Assembly (NCBI GenBank): GCA_013368325.1
Contig: JAACJK010000060.1
Coordinates: 124,001-188,000, forward strand
Direction of reading: 5' to 3'
DNA length: 64,000 bases
Source of the DNA: Ephemerocybe angulata
Lineage: Eukaryota > Basidiomycota > Agaricomycetes > Agaricales > Psathyrellaceae
Part shown: positions 54,548 through 64,000 of the stretch, in pieces
Layout: the number at the start of each line of letters is the position of its first letter
Numbering within the stretch: the first letter of the stretch is position 1
Translations under genes and position numbers: made by a program
Notes under the pieces: generated by a model
The model's input: only the letters and a program-made list of their open reading frames with translations
Told to the model about the DNA's origin: nothing
Databases searched by the model: none

Positions 54548-56340
54548 CCATGAGCAGAGCCACAGCCGAGAGACGCCAGCGTTGGCCTCAGGGGCAGGCA
54601 GAGATAGGCGCGCAAGAGTCGCTGTCACTGCTCGTGGTATTTCCCACATTGAACATGTATATCTGAGTTTATACTACAATCCATATTCCTGCCTCGTTGC
54701 AAAGGCCCTATCCGACAAAACGGCGATGTATTTGCTGTCATGTGTAGTGTCTGGCTGTATCCGCTGTATCCCGTTTGGAACATGGAGCTAAATAGGTTAT
54801 GTCCAGGGAGTATACTTAGTTTCCTCTGCTGTGAACTTGAGTGCGATAGCCTTTAGAGCTGACATAAAGTTAGTAACACTAGGGACCCTGCCGGGAAGCT
54901 CAGAATCGCGCATAGGACTGTGTTAATGAGATGACCTCAAACCCAGTCGCTTAAATGTGATTTCTGGGACTGAATCTGCGGCAATATCGCCAGACCCCGT
55001 GGGGTTCACGATGGCCCCTAAAATTGTAAAAGGAATAATTGGATTCATCCCCAGGTCTAATCTCCAATTGCGCACACTCCGCTCAAATCACAGCGCACGC
55101 AAGTAAGTTGCACTCAGGCCTGTGACCAAATCCTATCAATGGTGTGCAGTGCGTTACCTTGTATGTGTACGTGAAGGGATGCTATTAGTATGGCGACAAT
55201 GTTTAATTCAGAAATTCTATTGGGACATGAATCGATTTCAATCTTGACGTACGTGGAGGGACGGTTAATGATGCCTGAGGGTGCAGCTGGAGTATATACC
55301 CCAGAATGTGATGTCGTTAATTGGGCCGATGAGGGCTCGCTTATGATATGCGTAGGTTCTGTTCGCATATGCCGGGAGGTGGCAGACAGTTGTATCGCTA
55401 ATAGAGCGCACAGGCGGCACTCAGGCCGTGGAAGGGCCGCAGACCTACCCCAGGCCTTCCGTCGGTGGGGACAGTGGAAGATGCGGCCTCTTACACCTGT
55501 CATATCCGACAAACGGCAGAGAAGCGAAGTTGGAAGACTCAGAATCCTAGTCTGAGTTCACGGTTTCACTTGTCGGTAACTACGCTCTCTTGGTGCAATT
55601 AATTCTGCTCACCTCATTCAGAGCAATGATGCAAATTTCTCGAGTTCTGATACACTGACCAGCACGCGAGGTATATAGGAGAAAACTTCAAAGACCACTT
55701 GAAAGGTTCAAGCAAGGTCTTTCCTTGAAGCATCTAAACCGTCAATATAGCTATTGAACTAATCTAAGGTGCTACTCCCCATGGATCTCCTTACTTTACG
55801 GGTGTCCTATATACTATCACTAGCTCCAAAACCTCCAGTTTGCCAGCTGCTACCGAGCCAGAAAGTAGCCGCACACGGACCAGCACTTTACGTCCGCCCC
55901 ATATCTCCCGCCCCGCAGACACACAGTAAAGCTGCTCCCTTGCGGCTTGCGTCGACGCTCAAAGCCTCAAGTATGGCTGACATACTTGTGACTATTGGTG
56001 TGTGGTGGCACGGTTTCAGAGCAAAGCAATAAGGCCTTGAGGAGTCATGCACGGATACGACTACGGCGCGGAAGGGTGAGCGACGAAAATGGGAGGGAGT
56101 TTATTAATGACTTGTACCATATACCCGGCCCATAGCTAGCGTATCTGTAACGGACCTAAAGATCGAGCTTCGAGACCCGTCGGGGGCACGACCAGCAAAG
56201 CCGATTCAGATTGAAGCCGAGGCACGAAAAAGCAAAACAAATTCAAGTCGCCCCGTTCCACGAACCAGAAAGCGGTACATATAATATAAACACAATCTCT
56301 CCACGACCGACCGACCGCAGTCCCCATCCCCCCTGGAAGT
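54548..56340. other. Intergenic region, no supported gene
   Basis: A 121-residue frame at 55,190-55,555 (MATMFNSEILLGHES) is open, but nothing else supports it. Confidence 0.4.
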
Positions 56341-56404
56341 CGAACATCGAGCGGTGATCCTCACAGTCAATGGCGAACACCCGTCTCGTCAGTGTCGCCA
56401 GCCC

Positions 56405-57340
56405 ACCCGGTGGCTAAATCGTCACATTTCAGAATATTTATATCACGAATCGAACTACCATCGTCCGCCGAGCACCGAGCACCGAGCGACGAAACCCACC
56501 TGCGCGACTGAAGGTGGTGCCGAATCAACCAACTCTGAGCATCCTGATTCCTCCTTCCCTCAACGCTGCCCGAGGTCGAGAGTACGAAACACACAGCACC
56601 CGCCTGACATTGGACAATGCCGTGCAGATCGAATTTGAAGAACAGGTTACAGAATTGATTTAGCCCGAGGGATGAACCCGTTCCTCGAGAACCGAGAACT
56701 ACCACAATGGGCGCCGACGTCCAGCCCTTCACTCAGACGAGGCGAAAGGAGTAGTAGACAGACATTCTGATAGTCCGACCGGCGAGCGGTAAGTAGGGAG
56801 TGAGAAAACGGAGAGCGAGTGGCCTAGCCGCCGAGGTCGATCATAGATTAAGCTCGGCGGCCTCGAATATATTGCTACGTCCTCGTCGCCGAGAATCACG
56901 ATTTCACGAGCATAGCAAGCAGCAGAGCTAGTCCAAGCGCAAGATAGACAGACAGACGACCCAGAGGTGGGAGCACGTTGAGTCACACAATTCAGAATAT
57001 CGCGACTCGAATGACCGTCGTCCACCGAGCACCGAGCACCGAGCACCGAAAACAAAGTATGAACGACCAAGACCAACGCAAGGCCAACAGAAGACACCCA
57101 ACAAGCGATCCGATCTGTCGAGAACGGGCATTCACCATATCGTCTGAACACCCTCCTCCCCTCCTCCCCTCCGAAGCTGCAAGTCCCAAGGGCGAGTGCG
57201 AAGCACACTAGAAGAGCGGAATTGATATACATAGCCTTAGAAATGAGCCCAGTCGTCGACAACCATTGTCGTTGGCACCAGCGTTGATACAGCGACGGTA
57301 GTGCAGTCGAATAGGCCGAGTAGTGAGCGGTAAGGAGGAG
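56405..57340 (+). repeat. Diverged direct duplication, period about 565 bp
   Basis: 'ttcagaatat' followed by 'cg[ac][ag]tcgaactaccatcgtc'-type and 'cgagcaccgagcaccgagc' at about 56,427-56,490 recurs at about 56,990-57,050, and 'gagcggtaag' recurs at 56,783 and 57,327. The GAGCACC trimer array expands differently in each copy. No gene. Confidence 0.5.
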
Positions 57341-57577
57341 TGTGGGTGATTGGTCGATCGCAGGGTGCAGCTCGTCGACGACACGGTTGATTGGCGGCGA
57401 CGAGGATCCTCGGGGTCGCGCGAGGGGTCCGGGTAGGCTGTGGTTTAGATTTAGTGAGGTGCAATGGACTCCAGGATAGGCGAAAGCTTTCGCTTCAATG
57501 TAATGCTTGCTGCAGCGCTAAGTCGGTCTACGAGGGCGTCAAGGCGCGAAACACAATCGGGATAGACGTACCCTTAC

Positions 57578-58015
57578 TCAGTGACCTCGTTCCCCGTCTC
57601 GATGGGCCGACGTCGCACCTTCGAGGGGTGACATAAGTGGCTCTGCGAAACACATGTTGCAGACGCACCATGGAGCTCCGAGTCCAGCGTAACCGGGTGC
57701 GGGCCGACGATCGAGGGCGTCGGCGCGGGTGAGGGTGCTGGTCGATACGCGTACCGCAGCGAAACCGAGCCCGAATGCGTGGCGATGTCCCCACGTCTTC
57801 AGATGCGCGACCCCCGTCGTTGCGTCGCGGGAGATTACTTGAAGAGGAGGAGCGGTGAGGGCGACGATGGTCAGGGTGAGGGTCGGGGTCAAGAGCAAGA
57901 GAAGGGCCACGGTGCGCCGAGCAGCCTGGGAGGGCGATGGCTGTGACGTCATGTTCCCAGGGCCGTCCGTTGGCGGGCAGGTCGCCGTCCGTCCAGACGC
58001 AAACCCTTTCGACAC
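57578..58015 (-). CDS. Uncertain membrane-anchored frame
   Basis: 145-residue frame. From an internal start it reads MTSQPSPSQAARRTVALLLL and continues hydrophobic (LTPTLTLTIVALTAPPLQ), a clear signal anchor. The remainder is not clearly coding. The layout recalls the first TM segment of fungal SUR7/PalI-type proteins, which would make this a first exon or fragment, but I cannot find the other three TM segments. Confidence 0.25.
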   Translation of the reverse strand: MSKGFASGRTATCPPTDGPGNMTSQPSPSQAARRTVALLLLLTPTLTLTIVALTAPPLQVISRDATTGVAHLKTWGHRHAFGLGFAAVRVSTSTLTRADALDRRPAPGYAGLGAPWCVCNMCFAEPLMSPLEGATSAHRDGERGH

Positions 58016-58579
58016 AGGTACTGTAGAACAGCATGTCGCGGTTCAAATTCCTCTCAGATACCGACCCTATGCGCCCTTGAGTAACTGTATGACGGATGGT
58101 CGGACAGGTTCGATGATAACCTCTGATCCTGCCGGGCCGTGGGTATGGTATGTGGGAAGTAACCTGGGCGGTAGCACAGTGGCACGCGTGACCGCATTGG
58201 CGCTTCCGCCGATATCACTGCGTATATCAATGCAATGCCAATGCGGCAGAGATGCGAGCTCAGAGGTCCTGTGGTGTAAGTTCCGAATGGAATAGTGACG
58301 CTAGAAAATGAATGATAACAATAATGATAATCCCCAGGGTTGGGGGATTATCGACACTCCGATGGGAATTTGGGAAATATGACATTGTCAGTCCGGGAGT
58401 GAGACCCAATCTAATCTTAGAACAGTGAAGACCGAGCCTCATTCGCCGAATATGAATACCCATTGAAATGGGTGGGAAGTTCCCTACCGGATGCAAGCTA
58501 TATAAATGGCCCCTAGCTTCGTCGTCCAAAGCCATTACACTTATCACCCCACTCCTATCCGAGCCTCACAGCCCAAGCT

Positions 58580-59126
58580 ATGCGTCTCTCACACCTCACC
58601 CTTGCGCCTGCCGCACTCTTCCTTGCCACTTTGGTCCAAGGTCACAACGTCCACACTGTGAGTGTAGTGTCTCCGCTATGCATCCATCCTGTGGAAGGAC
58701 ATTCTCACTCAATCCACGTCCGCTCCAAAATCCTACCTTTAGAACTCCCACAACGCTCGCGGGGCAGAAGACCTCGCTGCTCGTGAAATCCTCGACATCT
58801 ACATGCGCCAAGAGGCCCTCGCAGATCTCTCGACGCGCGAGCTCATAACCGAGCTCTCCGAGCGTCTCGAGCGGCGGAACAACAGCCATCAGATGGCGTG
58901 GTTATGTAAAAACTGCGGCAGGTACGAGAATATCAAACCGGTACGTCGCTCGCCCGTCCACCGCATTCCTCCGGCACGCACTGTGGCACATCGAATGATG
59001 ATGAATCGCGAGTCACGACGGACAGCTAACTCTTATTTTATTTCTTAGCCCGCAGGCGTCGACCCGTGTGTAGATGGAAAGCCGCACGACTGGACCCCTA
59101 ACATCGTTGGAAACAGGAGGCGTTAG
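58580..59126 (+). CDS. Secreted STREL/zinc-finger-like peptide, member 10
   Basis: Exons 58580-58657, 58743-58940, 59049-59126; introns 85 and 108 nt, phase 0; 117 residues. Almost the same as member 5: MRLSHLTLAPAALFLATLVQ-G, HNVHT, AREILDIYMRQEALADLS, STRELITELSERLERR, WLCKNCGRYENIKP, then PAGVDPCVDGKPHDW and a GNRRR end. Ligands C-x2-C-x13-C-x5-H. Several replacements between the two copies lie in exon 3. TATATAAA at 58,498-58,505 is 75-80 bp before the start. It is the right-arm partner of the duplication. Confidence 0.87.
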
Positions 59127-59670
59127 TGTTGGCTGCGACTGTAATCATCATGGGGGAACGACCGATCTGCTCTGCACTCTTGCAGGCCTCCAACTGGTGG
59201 CCTTACACTATTGAGACCGCCGGAAGGCATAGCATTAGTCCGGGGGGCTGGCTGTGAGACTGTGTGTAGTATGGGGGAACTATTATAGTCAACCAATCTG
59301 CCTATGTTCTGTACACTCTCTCAGGACTCCACTTATTCCCGACTTTATATAATTTTCTGTCTAGCCTGTGGTCGATCCCCGTAGCCTTGCACATGCTACA
59401 TACTGTTCATCGCTGTATCGGACATCGGCGTATCAGCCCACCCTGATGCTGGGAGAAACGATTCATCAAATTCACTTTGCCTGATGCTTAGAAGTCGGCG
59501 GGGAGAGGCTTTCAGTCAAACCCCCTATAAATCATACGTGTGAGTAGGATACAGTACTTCGCACCCACTGAGTTAGATAACTTGGGTGTATCCCGATGAC
59601 TACCCAACATTCCTTGCCTCCCACCACTAGATGCTCTAATGGCTTCTATGGCCTATTTGAAAACTAACCA
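59127..59670. other. Spacer inside right arm
   Basis: No gene; matches 42,086-42,626 in reverse. Confidence 0.5.
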
Positions 59671-59979
59671 TGAAGGCGTAATGATGCGTCTAGGTGCGAA
59701 GGGGACTCGGAATTCCGTCCTCAATCACTCACTTATTAGCTCGCCGTAAGTGGGGCCACGAGTAACATAGGCTTGTTGTGCGAAGGAGAGGGAATAGGGA
59801 CGATGGAGGGTGAGCTACATGCGGGAAAGTACCTAAAGAATCGAATCGAAAGCTAGCCGCTATCTAGAGAGTCCGGAGAACCTAACGGAACGCCGACTGG
59901 ATACAGATAGGGAGCCTCTCTCTAGCGCCCAAACGCGATGGTGACGTGATCGGTCTTTAGCCCGATCGCGTTCCCTTCA
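59671..59979 (+). mobile_element. Solo LTR (right arm)
   Basis: Begins TGAAGGCGTAATGATGCGTC and ends GCGTTCCCTTCA. It occupies the same place as the LTR in the left arm, so it was inserted before the duplication. Related to the 276-bp LTRs at 46.5 and 47.7 kb. Confidence 0.6.
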
Positions 59980-59989
59980 CCCATCTTCT

Positions 59990-60436
59990 CTACTTGCTCT
60001 TTTCGGCCCAGCTGTCGAACCCACTTCGACTTTGCGGGCAGGTCTTGATCTTTGGCTATGTGATGCCAATGCATATTTGTGAATAAATTATATATCCTGT
60101 TCCAAGATAGTTAACTGTAACTTGTACGTACTCCAGTCTTGCTTGTGGCGAGACACTTTGTACACTCATACTTCGTCTCGGTGTCCAACTTGCGGCGATA
60201 GAGGCGCTCAGAGAGCTCGGCTATGATCTCGCGCGTGGAGAGGCTGGATAAGCTCGCGTCGGTGCGGGTGCTGAGCTCGTCGATATAATCATTGCGTGTT
60301 TCAAATACATCCTGGAGCAAGTCGCGTTAGGGAACAGTCTTGAAAAGTTCAAGGCAGGTGTTCTTGAAACTCACATTGGAGTAAGCCCTAGATAGTACTG
60401 CAAGGGACGCAACAGTAGAAAGGAGGTGAAATACAT
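59990..60436 (-). pseudogene. STREL family member 11, frameshifted signal exon
   Basis: Exons 60436-60375, 60311-60132, 60055-59990 by alignment to members 3 and 4. Exon 2 is intact (DVFETRNDYIDELSTR, STREIIAELSERLYRRK, YECTKCLATSKTG) and so is exon 3. In exon 1 about ten bases are missing relative to member 3, so the ATG at 60,436 reads out of frame with the conserved VASLAVLSRAYSN end, and no other in-frame ATG is present upstream. It therefore seems unable to make a secreted product unless an unseen upstream exon exists. Confidence 0.75.
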
Positions 60437-60806
60437 TGGGGTTGTTGAAAAGGGAATTCAAGCAGGAGTGGGAAATTCAAGGAAGGTGAGAGCTTGCCTT
60501 CCTGCACATTCGATGGAATGCACTTCTTCTATACGCACACCCCAGACCCCAATGGCTATAATTTACGCACTGTCAGAGCCCCGGGATTCCATGTGGGACT
60601 TTCAAACTTCCAGGGCAACACTGCCTGGATTGATAGACTCACCGGGGATTGCAATAGCCCTACGAGTAAAACGCACTCGATCTACTAACCGAAACGAGGC
60701 ACTTCGCACCGAAGAAAACGGATTCTCTGGCGCACCAAGAGGGGCCCGAGTGCTGCCCAGACCGGCGCAACAGAGCTCCGGGCGACCGTGTATAATTTCG
60801 CTTGGG

Positions 60807-60955
60807 CCAAGTTAACTTGGTCAACTTGGGTCAACTTGCCTCCGCCAAATGGACACAAGTTCGACCCAAGTTGATGCAAGTCGCTTGGCCAACTTGGTCC
60901 CCATCCGGCGTCAATTCCACTTGGGTCGAACTTGGGTATTCGTAAGGCAAGTTGA
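60807..60955. repeat. Cluster of CAACTTGG/CCAAGTTG motifs
   Basis: About ten copies, both orientations, of the core ACTTG with CAACTTGG or GTCGAACTTGGG context in 150 bp, e.g. GGTCAACTTGGGTCAACTTG. Irregular spacing, so not a simple tandem repeat. Could be a decayed foldback element or an array of protein sites. Confidence 0.6.
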
Positions 60956-61244
60956 ATTGTTAAGGGGCAATAGTATGTATGTAATTGGGATGTTATTGTA
61001 TGTATATACAGTGTATGTCATGGGCGCTTGGTGATTCTCAAGTGATTCTGCTCGACTTGCGGTCTGCCGGGCTCACTAATGCTTTGGAAGTCTTATTGAG
61101 GGTGTAAATACTACAATAAAGGTGTACTCTAGTGAATCCAAAGTAGAGTTGTGCTTAGTGAAGTCCAAGAGACTCTGAATATTGGTACTTATCCGTTACG
61201 CTTGTGTGTGGGACTCGGATTCCCGAAATCCAATCCCACGGCGT

Positions 61245-61286
61245 GCGTGACGAAAATCTGTGTAATTACACGGATTTTCGTCACGC
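61245..61286. repeat. Near-perfect 42-bp palindrome
   Basis: Two 21-bp arms meet without a loop at TGTAATTACA; one mismatch. The left arm starts GCGTGACGAAAATC. It can form a cruciform or may be a miniature foldback transposon. Confidence 0.75.
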
Positions 61287-61472
61287 GCCTAACGCGATCG
61301 AGCCTGGCACCGTAGGGGCGCAATTGATCTCGGAGAACAGCTATGTACTTTCCTTCTCACACAGGACTATGTATCCAGGTCTCTGCTATGCTGGGAGCTC
61401 TCACCCGAAGACCTTTGTGATGGCGCCATGATCAATCTCTTTGGAACTTGATGTTGCTCTGCAGAGCGTCGT

Positions 61473-61968
61473 TGTGGTGAAGACACCGGCTGATGTCGGA
61501 CGAGCGACGAGCAGAGAGCAGAGAGCAGAGGAGCAGAGGTCGGACGAGCGATGAGCAGCGATGCAGATACAAGAGCTGTATAGTCAAAGGTAAATAAGAT
61601 ACAGGAAATAGGAGCGAAGCGACTATGTACCTGTATAGTCACAGAGATCAAGTGGGGAATAATGAATAGAATGATCCAAAGAACAATAGAGTCCATATGA
61701 GTCGATATGACTAAAAGGCAGCGCGCAGGCAGTGCGCCTGAGAACAAAGGTGTGAACAAGGTGTGAACGTGCTGTGCACGAGAATAAGAAGCACGAACAT
61801 GCTGTGCATGAAGTGAGGGGAAGGCTCAGAAGAGCGAAGGCAGTATGAAGGTGTGCAAGGGTGTGCAAAGGTGTGCAAGAGTGTGCAGAAATGCGCACAA
61901 ATGAATAGTAAAGGAAGAAATGAAAGGAAAAGAAGAGAAAATAAGTAGGCTGACCGGTGTTCACGACA
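61473..61968 (-). mobile_element. 3' LTR of chromovirus copy
   Basis: On the minus strand starts TGTCGTGAACACCGG directly after a purine-rich tract (AGGAGGGGGGTAA), the expected plus-strand primer, and a fitting end is TCTTCACCACA. Inside are GTGTGCAAGG tandem words (61,845-61,890) and GAGCAGA repeats (61,515-61,560). The outer end is an estimate. Just beyond, a frame MAPSQRSSGE may be unrelated. Confidence 0.55.
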
Positions 61969-61989
61969 TTACCCCCCTCCTACAACTCA

Positions 61990-63216
61990 TCATCCTCGAT
62001 GACTATGGTCGGGGTGCCATGGGGTGTCGAAGGTGGAACTCCGCAACGGCTTCAGCTGCGTTCCCAAGGTTGGTGAGGGTTTCCCAAGAGTTCTCGCTGT
62101 TGTTGTAGCCCTTCCAGCTGATGAGGTATTCGACCCAGCACTTTCATCCGCGCTTGACCTCCCTACTGTCCAGAACGTCCTGGACTTCAAACTCTGTCCC
62201 GTCCTCGAGTTCAACAGGCTCTGGTGGGGAGGTAGGATGCCATTGGTGTCGTTCCCTTTCCAGGGACTAAGCTTATCGACGTGGAAGACAGGATGGAGGC
62301 GGGATAGAGACTGAGGGAGTGCGAGATGGTAGTCAAGATCACCGACCTTCTCAATGACCTTGTAGGGGCCGAGCTGGAAGTCTCCAAGCTTTCGAGTGGG
62401 CACCTTGATGTTGATGTTCTTGGCGCTGAGCCAGACGTAGTCGCCTACGGCGAAGGCGTGTGCTGTCCGCTTCCCAGCTTCGAAGGTTGTCTTCTGGCAG
62501 GCTTTCTCCATCCGTAAGGCTGCTTCAACGTCCTTTCGGGTGTCAAGGAGGTCCCGAATGTGTTCGTCAACACCACGGACACCGGTGGTAGCGCCGATGG
62601 GAATGTTGAAGTGGGGGGAGTAGCCGTAAATGACCTCGAAGGGGGAGCGATTATGAGCAGAGTGAATGCGGGAGTTGATGATGAACTCAGCCATGGGGAG
62701 GTGTTGGTCCCAATCGTCCTGTCGTCGACTGACATAGGAGCGAAGGTGCTTCTCGACTTCCTGGTTTGCTAGCGGCACCCAGGCCGTGTTTGAGACAGAA
62801 GTCGAAGCGAGAGAGGTATAGAGCCCATCTCGCCTGTCGTCGCGCCAGATCTTGGGCAGTGCGCCAATACTTCAGGTTAGCATGATCAGTTACGATCCCG
62901 AAGGTGTCAGGGAGACCTTCCAGGAATGGGCACCAGTCCTTGAGGGCTTCGATGATGGCTAGCATCTCCCAGTCGTAGATCTCATAGTTTCGCTGAGCTG
63001 GGTCAATGGACGCTGATCGGAAGGCGACAGGGTGCCAGGCGCCATCGGCAGCTTGCTGAAGAAGGGCACCTCCAGTGGCAAAGCCAGAGGCGTCGACTTC
63101 GATGCGAGTGGGGCAGTCAGGATCCCAGAGGGCGAGGACAGGGGCAGAGATGAAGGCATCACGGAGGGTTTCGAAGGCTTGCTGACGCTCGTCAGTCCAT
63201 TCGAACAGGGTGTTCT
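61990..63216 (-). pseudogene. Ty3/gypsy chromovirus pol remnant with internal deletion
   Basis: Reads, 5' to 3' on the minus strand: RT/RNase H linker (FEWTDERQQAFETLRDAF), VDASGFATGGALLQQ, RNase H (WEMLAIIEALKDW, TDHANLKYW), then an abrupt change of frame after FDFCLKHG into mid-integrase (QDDWDQHLPMAEFIINSR, SPFEVIYGYSP), the GPY-like end (LGPYKVIEKVGDLDYHLALP, HPVFHVDKLSPW), and a chromodomain (YLISWKGYN, ENSWET) after a frameshift and one stop. Everything between RNase H and mid-integrase, including the first catalytic part of integrase, is missing. The element is dead. Its 5' part is cut at 63,217 by another LTR. Confidence 0.85.
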
Positions 63217-64000
63217 GTTACGACCTGGATGATCTATTTATTCTTTTCCTTTTCTTTTCTTTTCCCTTTATTTCTCGTCTTTCATTTCTCTACTTTTCTA
63301 TTACTTACAAGACGCGTCTCGATCACGTGACACAACACGTATGATCACATGCACAGGTCACCTGCTACATCACGGGACCAGCACAGCATCAGTCAGCGCC
63401 TCAGTCAGCATGACATCATATGTACAGCACTTGCACAGCTCTTCGACTCATACACGGTCATTCCTTACATAGCATTCCATAGCTTCTGCACAGTATGTAC
63501 AGCCTCGTATAGCCATAGTCACATCACGGTCACGAAGCATAGCAGTATATAACCTAGGTAGATCTCACTGTATTTCCCCAGTCTTTAGCTGGTCAATATC
63601 ACGGCCTTGTCTACAAGTCTCTCGCCTTGATTCTCTCGCCTCTTCTCTCTCTCTCTCATCTTCTGTCCTAAGTTAGGGTTAGCAGCGCACCAGACCGGTC
63701 GTTCGCTGACAATAGCTAAAGACTTCCTTCGTCGCCGATCACCTCGATCCTCGACGCCATCACCACTCTCAACAAACCATCAAACCTTGCCCGCGCCTAG
63801 GCGTGTGTTCCCTTATTCCATTTTCACACTATCCTCTTTTATCCCAAGCAACGCCCCTCTGTAGGAGGCAGCACCTTGGAGAGCGCGAGACTTTAGGTCT
63901 TAAGCACGTAGCGTAGAAGCCCCACTGTGAGAGGCCCAGACTTCTGATCTTCCCCGTTCGTTGTGATCTTCGATAACGGGAAGCTAAGAACCTGGTAACC
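63217..64000 (+). mobile_element. Second LTR inserted in the chromovirus copy (runs off window)
   Basis: Homology to pol stops where TGTTACGACCTGG starts. What follows looks like a promoter-bearing LTR: CT-rich block, CACGTGACAC, TATATAA at about 63,546, and CT-rich leader. The window ends at CCTGGTAACC, roughly the inverse of the start, so the LTR end may be only a few bases away. No gag or pol is visible. Confidence 0.5.

Larger units (their letters stand above)
58340..60390. repeat. Right arm of long inverted duplication
   Basis: Reverse-complement match of 41,357-43,330, about 2.05 kb, holding member 10, a solo LTR (59,671-59,979) and member 11. Beyond 60,390 the match with the left arm ends, but homology to the member-3 gene (25.2 kb) goes on through exon 1 and leader, so this arm is closer to the original arrangement. 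Confidence 0.85.
60437..61472. other. Intergenic region with motif cluster and palindrome
   Basis: Homology to the leader of member 3 continues to about 60,505. No gene. Holds the CAACTTGG cluster and the 42-bp palindrome listed below. Confidence 0.5.

Noticed and set aside
56150..56200. Possible tRNA 3' half (TTCGAGACCCGTCGGGGGCA)
   Set aside because: T-arm does not pair, no A box and no matching acceptor stem upstream.
61370..61431. Possible gag start (MAPSQRSSGE) just beyond the chromovirus LTR
   Set aside because: Only about 20 residues to a stop and no primer-binding site is recognisable; may be chance.
1..64000. CRISPR arrays, operons, bacterial-type RBS or terminators
   Set aside because: Spliced eukaryotic genome; no spaced short direct repeats of CRISPR type seen.

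Overview
The window looks like an accessory, transposon-rich stretch of an Agaricomycete (mushroom-class basidiomycete) genome. Evidence: genes are split by many short GT-AG introns (mostly 46-110 nt), and the recognisable proteins are typical of that class: a KDZ/Plavaka-type transposase, a DUF6698-like protein, an expanded fungal multi-TM family, a DUF2855 protein, chromovirus Ty3 remains and a Tc1/mariner element. Genus and species cannot be decided from the sequence alone.

The main result is a family of short secreted prepropeptides at eleven loci in 64 kb (about 0.2, 22.6, 25.4, 41.4, 42.9, 44.1, 48.7, 50.4, 54.3, 58.8 and 60.2 kb). Nearly all share one three-exon plan with two phase-0 introns. 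Exon 1 is a signal peptide usually ending A-H-x-D. Exon 2 is a charged helix with the motif [LIV]STREL..ELS.RL.RR followed by C-x2/4-C. Exon 3 carries the remaining Cys/His ligands and often a P-K-P tail. The split module is a near-perfect C2H2 zinc finger in two members and a drifted C-C-C-H version in the others, so these look like secreted, probably Kex2-cut, zinc-finger-derived peptides. A second family, two genes at 27.1 kb (+) and 49.3 kb (-), has an almost unchanged signal plus acidic pro-region, an Arg-Arg site built exactly at the exon junction, and very divergent six-cysteine mature peptides.

Layout: 0-10 kb, a family member at the left edge, relic promoters, two tail-to-tail broken HSP60 copies (1.94-3.44 and 7.95-9.67 kb) and between them an intact multi-TM gene (6.0-7.57 kb). 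10.0-11.1 kb, a hAT-like non-autonomous element with an 8-bp target duplication. 11.3-14.75 kb, a divergent pair (DUF6698-like and a basic coiled-coil protein). 14.8-16.5 kb, repeat-rich DNA with a minisatellite. 16.9-21.0 kb, an intact Plavaka transposase. 22-28 kb, secreted-peptide genes. 29.1-32.1 kb, an NADPH-dependent oxidoreductase whose second intron holds a complete Tc1/mariner element. 33.7 kb, another small secreted protein. 34.5-39 kb, repeats. 39.2-40.7 kb, DUF2855 protein. 41-60.4 kb, the dense peptide cluster, bounded by a roughly 2-kb inverted duplication (41.36-43.33 and 58.34-60.39 kb) whose arms each carry two family genes and a solo LTR. 61.4-64 kb, a deleted chromovirus copy broken by a second LTR.

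The pattern is a birth-and-death gene nursery: intact genes, frameshifted copies, a chimera with a replaced first exon, orphaned promoters and many mobile elements together, as often seen for fast-evolving fungal effector, antimicrobial or signalling peptides. That functional reading is inference; the gene structures and repeats are read directly from the sequence.
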